Source: Gammaproteobacteria bacterium
GTDB lineage: Bacteria; Pseudomonadota; Gammaproteobacteria; DSM-16500
Direction of reading: 5' to 3'
DNA length: 18,957 bases
Assembly (NCBI GenBank): GCA_013287025.1
Contig: JABDEN010000031.1
Location: forward strand, 1-18,957
The notes beneath the pieces were generated by a model. It worked only from the letters and a program-made list of their open reading frames with translations, did not search any database and was not told the origin of the DNA. Within the stretch, counting starts at the first letter, position 1. Each line of letters begins with the position of its first letter. Position numbers and translations under genes: made by a program. Below, piece after piece: positions 7,085 through 13,633 of the stretch.

Positions 7085-8230
7085 TCAAAAAAAAGATTTG
7101 TTTAAGGCTTTTGGACTTTGATTCAGCATTAAACTTAATTTTTTAGGAACAAAAAAACCTAAATACTCTCCTACTATTTTTTTTATTTCCGGGACGTATT
7201 TTTTTTGAGTGATTAAATCAGTCGTGAAATCTAAAATTTCATCACATTTTTGTGAATAAAACTTTGGTGGTGGAAGATAAAAACTGTTTTCTTCAGTTGA
7301 TATAATAAGTCCATAATTTTCTAATGCTAACAAAGTACCTTCGCTTTTGCGTAACTTAATAAAATCAATGATTTTTAGTGAAAGTGAATTTCTATATTCA
7401 ATATTCCCATTAACTGTGGTAACGATGAAATCACCGTTAGGCAGAGATGTCATCGTTGAAATTTCTGATTTAATAAATAGTTTTCGCATGCAGTTTTTGT
7501 TATTTAAATTCCAAATTGAAATTTGATTAGAACCAGCAGATTTATTAAAAGCAAGCGCAATATGATTGTTTGGCAAAGCAATAATTTTATCCATATAATT
7601 TACAGGCTTGTCTCCTTGGTTTATATAAAATGAATTAATCAGTTTTTTATTTTCAGTGTCTATTACCTGAATTTGTGTATTTCGACACCAGAAGTTTTTT
7701 GACGATAAAATAATTAATTTATTTCCATCCATGATTGCATCATGCAAATGGTATCCGTCTATTGTTAGTGTGCAAGTTTTGCTGCCATCGACATGATAAA
7801 AAGTAACTCTATTATTTTCAACATCCAAATACCCAAATTCATGAGTAGAACAACTAATCAACCTTATAGTATTACAATTATCTCGTGGTATATCAAGAAC
7901 CACATTTGGCTTCAAAAATCCTTTTAAAATTTCATTAATGTTCCAGATTCCTAAACACCCGGGATTGTCGAAATCTCTAAAAAATATTGCTATAATAAAT
8001 GTTTTATCAATAACAGCCACATCATAAATATGGTGGTAAGTTAACAATATGGCAAGCGTATTCATGGATTCTAAATCCATTATCTCAAGGCTGTGAAAGT
8101 CATCTTCATCGGGTAAATCTTCTTGCGGCTCTGTGAATACAATCAAATTTTCAGTTAATAAAATCATATTATTCAGAGGTCGTGTCGATATATCAGATAA
8201 AGAAGATGTTGGTAAATGTTGAGTTCGCAT
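7085..8230 (-). CDS. WD40/beta-propeller-like orphan protein (381 aa)
   Basis: The protein is a succession of short beta strands with turn motifs like those of WD40 or related propellers. Repeats of the type LGIWNINEIL (about 113) and ISIWNLNNKNCMRKLF (about 238) are each followed by a strand-turn-strand ending in an h-P-N-G-D or N-G-x element (SLPNGDFIVTTVNGNIEYRN). At least four to five blades can be guessed between residues 20 and 320. The last 60 residues are helical (EILDFTTDLITQKKYVPEIK). No signal peptide, no CaaX. Propellers are usually protein-binding platforms. It is last in a minus-strand run of five genes and lies 70 nt after the 111-aa CaaX gene. SD is a modest GGAA. The assignment is by pattern only. 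Confidence 0.68.
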   Translation of the reverse strand: MRTQHLPTSSLSDISTRPLNNMILLTENLIVFTEPQEDLPDEDDFHSLEIMDLESMNTLAILLTYHHIYDVAVIDKTFIIAIFFRDFDNPGCLGIWNINEILKGFLKPNVVLDIPRDNCNTIRLISCSTHEFGYLDVENNRVTFYHVDGSKTCTLTIDGYHLHDAIMDGNKLIILSSKNFWCRNTQIQVIDTENKKLINSFYINQGDKPVNYMDKIIALPNNHIALAFNKSAGSNQISIWNLNNKNCMRKLFIKSEISTMTSLPNGDFIVTTVNGNIEYRNSLSLKIIDFIKLRKSEGTLLALENYGLIISTEENSFYLPPPKFYSQKCDEILDFTTDLITQKKYVPEIKKIVGEYLGFFVPKKLSLMLNQSPKALNKSFF

Positions 8231-8300
8231 GATAATTCCATTTACTTAGTAAAATACATTTATTATTGTTTCCAGAGTTAAAGATTATAATTAAATTATA

Positions 8301-8636
8301 TTAACTTATAACGCATTTTGAACTGTCAGATTCTGGATTCTCAGGCATAGGTATCACATCTTCATCATAAATGTCTAATAAATTATTTCGACGAATCATG
8401 TTCTGATTATGATGATAATTTTCATCTTTATGATTATGAAAAAAATCATCATACTTTTTAAAAGCTACGCGAGGTTCAATTTTTACATAATGCGCAGAAC
8501 CGTCTTTCATCTTTAACTCAAGCTCAAGGAGATAAGCATCATCTTTTGGCACAGAAGTAGCCTTTTCATCAATAGAATAACATTTAAGTATTTTTATTGT
8601 TTGAATCGTTTTACATTTATAATATCTTAAAAACAT
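8301..8636 (-). CDS. Small CaaX-box protein (111 aa, CVIS), paralogue of the 2968-3261 gene
   Basis: The protein ends in CVIS, a canonical CaaX box (Cys, two aliphatic residues, Ser), predicted to be farnesylated if exposed to eukaryotic enzymes. The residues before it are a flexible acidic linker (PENPESDSS), as in many lipidated proteins. The core aligns with the 97-aa protein at 2968-3261 (IKIL; YLLELELKMKDGS; FKKYDD). I choose the ATG at 8636: GGGAG lies 8 nt before it, whereas an in-frame ATG at 8651 has no SD and that GGGAG would fall inside its coding sequence. A His/Asn-rich segment (about residues 64-82) is unusual. No signal peptide. It sits 115 nt after the 501-aa presequence gene, probably in the same transcription unit. 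Confidence 0.75.
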   Translation of the reverse strand: MFLRYYKCKTIQTIKILKCYSIDEKATSVPKDDAYLLELELKMKDGSAHYVKIEPRVAFKKYDDFFHNHKDENYHHNQNMIRRNNLLDIYDEDVIPMPENPESDSSKCVIS

Positions 8637-8766
8637 TCGACAATCTCCCATAAATAATAGATTATTTTAAGTCAAAGTATTATCTTTTAATATAAACTTG
8701 ATAATACAAAAGGTTTAATCTAAAAACGTAATGCTATTCTATCAACTGGTTCTAAATAAAATCATC

Positions 8767-10272
8767 TCATCGATTTATTGTAAGTTTTTGGAAAGTAATG
8801 TATTTTTTCTGGATTGATTTTTTTGATTCTTGCTTCGTAAATAATCCATTTTCAGACGGCTTAATAAATTTATCATTAGGGTTATCTTTTAAACTGCGTA
8901 ACTGATCTAATGCAAGCCCTGCTTCTTCGCCCAACTTCCCAACTTTGTCCGGAACTTTAAAAACTTGTTCTGTCTGTGCTGCACTTTTGCTAGTTTTTAT
9001 TAATTTTAATTTATCATTTTCTTTTTTTAATTTTTCCTGCTGTTCTTGATACCATGGATTGGTTGAGTAATCATTTGAAGTGGGTACTTTAACGTGAAAA
9101 ATCAGAGACCATTCATGATCAATTTTCGATTCAAGCTTGTGAATATCTATATAATATTTTCTTAGTATATTATTTATATTAAAAAGTGCAACAATCGCAT
9201 CATCACTTAAATTTTGCTTAATTAGGCAAATTTTTTCTATGCCTTCAATCCATTCATCTCCAGCATCTAAAAGTGTATCATTAAAATGTCTTTGTCGGAT
9301 CAAAGACCAAATCATACAGACTTCTTCTGCTACAGCAATTTGGTAAGCTTTAGAAGATATTTGTCTTGCAACTTTACCTAACTCCTCTACTTCTTTTTGC
9401 AATACCATAAAAGATGATGGAATCATTTTAGAAAATGTTTCCCAGCTATCTGTTATTTCAATTTTTTCTAATGTTAACTTAGATTTATTGATTAAATTTA
9501 ATCTATCTGACAAAAATCGCAGATTTTTCAAATATTTTTTCAAAAACGGGTCATATTCTGCGTTGCTAGCATTTTTTTTATTAGTCATCGTACAAAAAAA
9601 TCTACGGGGAGATCCATTGATCTTTCTATTTTCCGCATTTTTGAACTCTTGCGGGATAAGTTCATAAACATCATTATAATATTTTTTAATAATTAAATTC
9701 ACATTATATACCGCAATATCATCTCCATGCGGATCAATCAAAGCGCTTTCTTTTATTACCTTTTCTTTAAAAAGCACTTCTAATCTTTTCTCCCATAAAT
9801 TGACAAGATCACGAAATTCTTCATTAAATATTCTAGCGCTTTGAAGTGTGGAAATTGTTCCATTTCTATCAAAAGATGCGAGATATTTGGCCTCACCAGC
9901 TAAAAATTTTGCAATGCTCCCTAAATCAGGGTCTATTTTTTTTGTAATAATTATCTGACATCTATTTGTTTCAGCAGCTATCATCCACCAGTTTTCATCT
10001 GTATTCAATTTTCTTATGGTATCTGTAGATACAGGCAAGTCTGATCGAATATTTTTCCAAAGCAATTTTAAAATAGAACGATATGGATGATCTTCGTCAA
10101 ACTCCGATATTTTTTTATTTTCATCTAAGAATGTCTTACTGCTGAACGCTCTAGTATGATTATATTTCATGATATCTGTAACTAATTTTCTACTCGTAAT
10201 AGTTGAAATACCCTGTTTAGTTTTCGTGATATTGAAAACAGATTTTAGAAACTGTGGTGTTTTTCTTAACAT
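8767..10272 (-). CDS. Orphan protein with mitochondrial presequence-like N-terminus and internal repeat (501 aa)
   Basis: Residues 1-32 contain seven Lys/Arg, many Ser/Thr and no acidic residue. They are followed by TRAFSSKTFLDEN (40-52), in which RAF/SS fits the R-3 cleavage pattern of mitochondrial processing peptidase. The rest is helical and soluble. By eye there is an internal duplication: residues about 115-206 and 296-381 share LG-x(2)-A, an FN pair (149-150; 330-331) and the block YNVNLIIKKYYNDVYEL (189-205) versus FNINNILRKYYIDIHKL (364-380). A Lys/Gln-rich C-terminal tail follows. AGGA precedes the ATG by 8 nt. It follows the related 417-aa gene by 28 nt, so they form an operon. No catalytic motif is seen. 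Host mitochondrial delivery is inference. Confidence 0.78.
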   Translation of the reverse strand: MLRKTPQFLKSVFNITKTKQGISTITSRKLVTDIMKYNHTRAFSSKTFLDENKKISEFDEDHPYRSILKLLWKNIRSDLPVSTDTIRKLNTDENWWMIAAETNRCQIIITKKIDPDLGSIAKFLAGEAKYLASFDRNGTISTLQSARIFNEEFRDLVNLWEKRLEVLFKEKVIKESALIDPHGDDIAVYNVNLIIKKYYNDVYELIPQEFKNAENRKINGSPRRFFCTMTNKKNASNAEYDPFLKKYLKNLRFLSDRLNLINKSKLTLEKIEITDSWETFSKMIPSSFMVLQKEVEELGKVARQISSKAYQIAVAEEVCMIWSLIRQRHFNDTLLDAGDEWIEGIEKICLIKQNLSDDAIVALFNINNILRKYYIDIHKLESKIDHEWSLIFHVKVPTSNDYSTNPWYQEQQEKLKKENDKLKLIKTSKSAAQTEQVFKVPDKVGKLGEEAGLALDQLRSLKDNPNDKFIKPSENGLFTKQESKKSIQKKYITFQKLTINR

Positions 10273-10300
10273 AATCCATTCCTATTAATTCAACGTTAAT

Positions 10301-11554
10301 TTACTTTCCTTTGTTTTTATTTAAGGAAAACACAACCATATCAGCGGTTTCTTTTATAGGTTTCTGATTTGATTTATCAATTTCTATACCTTTATTATTT
10401 TTTGTTACTCTAAAGAAATATAACGAACGATATGGATCAAATTCCCATTTGATTTTAGCAGATAAAGAATCTCCTACTTGCCTATTAATTTTATCCAATT
10501 CTTCTTGAGAAATAATTCGACCATCCTGAATATCAGGGACATATCCTTGATTCCATTTTTGTGTCAAATCACTTTTTTTAAACTTCTTTAGCTTTAATTT
10601 AATCATTTCAACTTTTTGTGCTTCAGTCAAATCAACATGTGTATGAATATCTTTAACTGGTTCTTTCAATATGCTAAATAATTCGTTTTGACAACCTTTA
10701 GGAAATGACAAAAATTCTTCAATAGAAAATAAATTTTTTTTTAATGCCCAGGTACCTCCAGTAATATCATATACAGAAGAATGCCACAATAAATTGAGTA
10801 AATCAGTTCGAGAATGACTTGGCATTAATGCATATTTTTCAAAATTTAGATAACCTTTTCTCACCAATTGATTTAAATGCTCATATTTTCCAGCAACAAC
10901 ACCTCCATGATTATCATCATGATCAATTTCATTAAAAATAGCCTCACTTAGTTCCTTTCTAATTTCAGGACTAAATGATGCCCATTTTTCATCTGTGATA
11001 AATATTTTACGGTGAGAGAATGGTATTTGTTTTTTCATTGCAAAGTTTCTAGAAATTATTTGTTCGAGCTCATGTAAACAAATTCTAATTGCACCGCGTA
11101 TATATTCAATTGCTTCTTTTTGTGCAGGATGATAAAGAACTTCAGCTTCAAAATTACTTTGTGTATTACCGAACATTTTTAGTAATGAGTCGGAATCAGG
11201 CACATTGGGTAAACCCTTTTTAAGTAGTATTAAATATTCGATATAAACTGCAATATTCTCAGCATAGATGGCAAGCTTTCCTGATTCTTTGAACAGAGGA
11301 ATTGTAGATTTTCTAATGTCCTCGACATAGCGTTCTAGTTGATTAATATTAAGTCTTGAATGTTCATCTAGAATAGTTATGGAACTAAAAAACCTACGTG
11401 TTGTAGATAATTCGCCTTTAGCACCTAGTTTCTCAAATCGCCTGTTGGCTAAAGGTCGTAATGAAATATTTCTTGAGCTAATTTGTATGGTTGCCCCAAA
11501 AATTGTTTTTGAACTAAATATTTTACTCATTAATCGCGATGTACTTCTTAACAT
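10301..11554 (-). CDS. Orphan protein with mitochondrial presequence-like N-terminus (417 aa), related to the 501-aa neighbour
   Basis: The first 40 residues are rich in Arg, Lys, Ser and Ile and free of Asp/Glu (MLRSTSRLMSKIFSSK...). At 52-64 the sequence is TRRFFSSITILDE, again with an R-x-F/SS processing-type site. It shares T-R-x-F-S-S-x-T-x-L-D-E with the 501-aa protein at the equivalent place. A helical region follows, including FKESGKLAIYAENIAVYIEY (88-107), comparable to the repeated domain in the neighbour. The ATG overlaps the stop of the 53-aa gene (TAATG), and AGGGGCAGGA supplies the SD, so translation is probably coupled. No enzyme motif recognised. The last residues (FSLNKNKGK) are basic. 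Paralogy with the 501-aa protein is likely but diverged. Confidence 0.78.
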   Translation of the reverse strand: MLRSTSRLMSKIFSSKTIFGATIQISSRNISLRPLANRRFEKLGAKGELSTTRRFFSSITILDEHSRLNINQLERYVEDIRKSTIPLFKESGKLAIYAENIAVYIEYLILLKKGLPNVPDSDSLLKMFGNTQSNFEAEVLYHPAQKEAIEYIRGAIRICLHELEQIISRNFAMKKQIPFSHRKIFITDEKWASFSPEIRKELSEAIFNEIDHDDNHGGVVAGKYEHLNQLVRKGYLNFEKYALMPSHSRTDLLNLLWHSSVYDITGGTWALKKNLFSIEEFLSFPKGCQNELFSILKEPVKDIHTHVDLTEAQKVEMIKLKLKKFKKSDLTQKWNQGYVPDIQDGRIISQEELDKINRQVGDSLSAKIKWEFDPYRSLYFFRVTKNNKGIEIDKSNQKPIKETADMVVFSLNKNKGK

Positions 11555-11715
11555 TATCCTGCCCCTACTCTAGTATTAAATTTTATATTCTTTGCCTCTG
11601 TTTTATTTTCACTATTCAATGAACCTGGAATTGAGCTAGTATTTTTAAATACACCTAATGTTGAAGGCTTAGAAAATGGCGATGTGGATTGATAACTAGA
11701 AATTATTCTGGCCAT
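11554..11715 (-). CDS. Small orphan protein (53 aa), first gene of the presequence operon
   Basis: A short gene, found by reading the minus strand upstream of the 417-aa gene. Its ATG at 11715 has a good SD (ATAGGAATGAA), and its stop TAA shares one base with the ATG of the next gene (TAATG), the classic form of translational coupling. The product (MARIISSYQSTSPFSKPSTL, then a Ser/Asn/Lys-rich tail ending RVGAG) is of low complexity, basic and without acidic residues for the first 35 positions. The frame stays open without an ATG upstream to about 11850, so the gene may be the remaining 3' part of a longer one, or a leader peptide. Function unknown. Confidence 0.5.
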   Translation of the reverse strand: MARIISSYQSTSPFSKPSTLGVFKNTSSIPGSLNSENKTEAKNIKFNTRVGAG

Positions 11716-11926
11716 TTCATTCCTATCCTCAATCGAAAAATCAAAACTGGATCCAAGGCTACAAAATTTCTTATATTCTAAATCAACAGTGTGATCGGTT
11801 GTTTTCTTTAAGCAAAAGAAGAAATGATCAATAATTTATGGTTTAACTATTTTTTGAGGTAAATCAATTCATCTTTATTCGTTTTGGAATGAAATGAGCA
11901 ATAGTAATAATAAATAAAAATGAATA

Positions 11927-11949
11927 CAATACCGGTTTTTTTCCGGTAT
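11927..11949. promoter_or_regulatory. Second copy of the CAATACCGG inverted repeat, probable operator
   Basis: CAATACCGG (11927-11935), seven T, CCGGTAT (11943-11949). The 7-bp arms ATACCGG/CCGGTAT are perfect, and the left half is identical over 9 bp to the site at 5003-5027 with the same 7-nt spacer. It lies between divergent genes, centred 75 nt before the ATG of the LuxR-type regulator and about 220 nt before the 53-aa gene. Possible -10 elements for the regulator are TAATAT (11974-11979) or TATCCT (11992-11997). Autoregulation by the LuxR-type protein is the simplest reading. Confidence 0.6.
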
Positions 11950-12013
11950 AAACATTTATTAAACTAAAATCATTAATATTATTGATGCAATTATCCTTAA
12001 TAGAAAAAATAAT

Positions 12014-12775
12014 ATGAATTTTGACACGCATCCTGATTTAATCATTCATCCATATCTGAATGGGATTAAATTAATCAAACCAAATAATGAACTTGTTTCA
12101 TATCCCAATATCTGTAGTTTATTTGCAATGCCACTCATGGTTTATTTTGTTGGATTTGATGCATCATACGTAGATGCAAACCATTTCATCCGCCTCACAA
12201 ATATTCCAGGAAATCAAGGCTATTATTCTGATAAAGATTTAAAAGGAGCACCATTCTCAAATATTTTTAAAAAAGAAACCGTTCAAATGCTAAGTTACGA
12301 AAATAATAATTTATTAAATACCAAAAAATTAACCATTTATGAAGAAATCGATACTCGACGTTTAGATGATCTTTCCTTTTCTTCTCTATCATTCAAATTT
12401 CCAATATTTGATTCAAAAGATAAAATCATCGGTGTTTTTGGAATATCTGCATTAACAGATAAGTTGGTGTTTAAAGAAGCTGAAAGCTTAGCCATTTCAA
12501 TGGAACGAATTATTCAAACGGGTCTACTTTCTCCGTCAAAAAATATTTTGCCAGGATTTCACATAAATGATGTATATTTTTCACAACAAGAAATTAAATG
12601 CCTTCGTTTATTGATTGCTGGTAAAACTATTAAATTAATAGGGAAACACATGTCTCTTTCACCGCGCACTGTAGAATATTATTTAGATAATATAAAGCAA
12701 AAACTGAATGTTAAAACAAAATCTGAGTTGATTGAAAAAGTTCTTCAGCATATTTGGCCCGAGATTTTACTATAA
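12014..12775 (+). CDS. LuxR-family transcriptional regulator with PAS-like sensor domain
   Basis: The C-terminal residues 188-247 are a LuxR/GerE HTH: FSQQEIKCLRLLIAGKTIKL, then the recognition helix region MSLSPRTVEYYLDNIKQKLN and KSELI. Residues about 28-165 form a mixed alpha/beta sensor region resembling a PAS fold (LFAMPLMVYFVGFDASYVDA; then strands LSFSSLSFKFPIFDSK and KIIGVFGISA). No receiver domain with phospho-acceptor pattern and no autoinducer-binding signature is visible, so the ligand is unknown. At 253 aa it is normal size for such regulators. The ATG lacks a clear SD (AGAAAAAATAATATG), which suggests low translation. It is monocistronic and convergent with the 12834 gene. The palindrome at 11927-11949 upstream, repeated at 5003-5027, is its likely binding site. 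Confidence 0.88.
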   Translation: MNFDTHPDLIIHPYLNGIKLIKPNNELVSYPNICSLFAMPLMVYFVGFDASYVDANHFIRLTNIPGNQGYYSDKDLKGAPFSNIFKKETVQMLSYENNNLLNTKKLTIYEEIDTRRLDDLSFSSLSFKFPIFDSKDKIIGVFGISALTDKLVFKEAESLAISMERIIQTGLLSPSKNILPGFHINDVYFSQQEIKCLRLLIAGKTIKLIGKHMSLSPRTVEYYLDNIKQKLNVKTKSELIEKVLQHIWPEILL

Positions 12776-12833
12776 TGGATTTTTATAAAAATAAGATACT
12801 AATGGATATGGGAACACACAATCGCAACATCTA

Positions 12834-13268
12834 TTAAAAATCTCGCTTAAAAGTTGTAGGAGTTGCGGAAGATGAAGTACTTTCTGGTAAAGTCGAACGA
12901 GTAGAAGCTACCGAAATATCTGATACCAACTTCTCAGCAATCGTCTTAGCATTATTATTCATAGAATATACATGGTCAAAAGATAGGTCGCGACGAACAG
13001 TTAATAATTTTGATGTTGGCACATCTTCTAATTCTTTCTCAGAAAATCCAAACTTTTTTCCCAGGGATTGATACTCTGCTGTTTTTACCGTCTCACTTGT
13101 TGGGGTGGAATGTTTAGAGACCATTTGTTCGATCTGTAAAGTAGATATATTACCGCAAGAGACGGTTAATTCTTCTTTATTTTCAACAGTAGTCATCGCG
13201 GCCAATTGCTGAAAAGGTAAGAGACCGGGCCTTGCATCGCCTTTGGCTCGCCTATCTTCAATATTCAT
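12834..13268 (-). CDS. Orphan protein with Ser/Thr-rich tail (144 aa)
   Basis: Not recognised. I prefer the ATG at 13268, because it comes one base after the stop of the upstream open frame (TAA-T-ATG), suggesting coupling. A GTG at 13277 is the alternative, and neither has a clear SD. The N-terminus is charged (MNIEDRRAKGDARPG), the middle (about 70-118) is helical with FGFSEKELEDVPTSKLL, and the last 30 residues are mainly Ser and Thr (STRSTLPESTSSSATPTTFK), probably disordered. No signal peptide or membrane segment. It could be the 3' part of a larger gene whose 5' part is the remnant at 13270-13485. Function unknown. Confidence 0.6.
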   Translation of the reverse strand: MNIEDRRAKGDARPGLLPFQQLAAMTTVENKEELTVSCGNISTLQIEQMVSKHSTPTSETVKTAEYQSLGKKFGFSEKELEDVPTSKLLTVRRDLSFDHVYSMNNNAKTIAEKLVSDISVASTRSTLPESTSSSATPTTFKRDF

Positions 13269-13269
13269 A

Positions 13270-13485
13270 TTAAGCACGCTTTATATTTACAGTTAGGTCG
13301 TCGATTTGTGTCTCAGTATAAGTGGCTGCATATTGCATTATCTTTCCGAGATCTTCTTTTTTTTCAAGCAATTGCTCTTGTTTAAATAGCTTTTCTTCCA
13401 AGGCTTCTCCCCATTTCTCCTGCAATTTTTCCTCAATGCCATCATAGCTTACTATCTCTATATCTTTGAATTCATCAAAACTTCC
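13270..13485 (-). pseudogene. Coiled-coil coding remnant without start
   Basis: An open stretch of 71 codons between two stops, with no start codon before its last third. It reads GSFDEFKDIEIVSYDGIEEK, then a Lys/Glu/Leu-rich helix (LFKQEQLLEKKEDLGK), and ends NIKRA just before the ATG of the 144-aa gene. Coding-like amino-acid use without a start suggests the 3' part of a gene that lost its 5' end or was frameshifted near 13486. In another frame just upstream, YGSGIQPFKEVLMNSK could be the continuing 5' part. Unknown family. Confidence 0.4.
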
Positions 13486-13541
13486 TTAAACGGTTGGATA
13501 CCGCTACCATAAATTTAACGAAGTTTTGTTTGGTGGCGTGG

Positions 13542-13573
13542 GTTTTAGGTGGAGTTCATTCTCCACCTAAAAC
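13542..13573. repeat. Perfect 13-bp inverted repeat (hairpin), possible terminator
   Basis: GTTTTAGGTGGAG (13542-13554), a 6-nt loop TTCATT, and CTCCACCTAAAAC (13561-13573). The arms are perfect, giving a strong hairpin. It lies 60 nt past the stop of the M56 peptidase gene on the minus strand and could end that operon, although no T-run follows on either strand. A smaller hairpin, GTACC/GGTAC, follows at about 13583-13595. It may instead be a dispersed repeat. Confidence 0.5.
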
Positions 13574-13633
13574 TTAAATTTTGTACCGAAGGTACTCATT
13601 ATTGACTTTTAAGCTAAAGGACGACTAATTCTT

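Noticed and set aside
8637..8651. ATG at 8651 as start of the small CaaX protein
   Set aside because: No SD before it; the GGGAG that follows it is correctly placed for the ATG at 8636.
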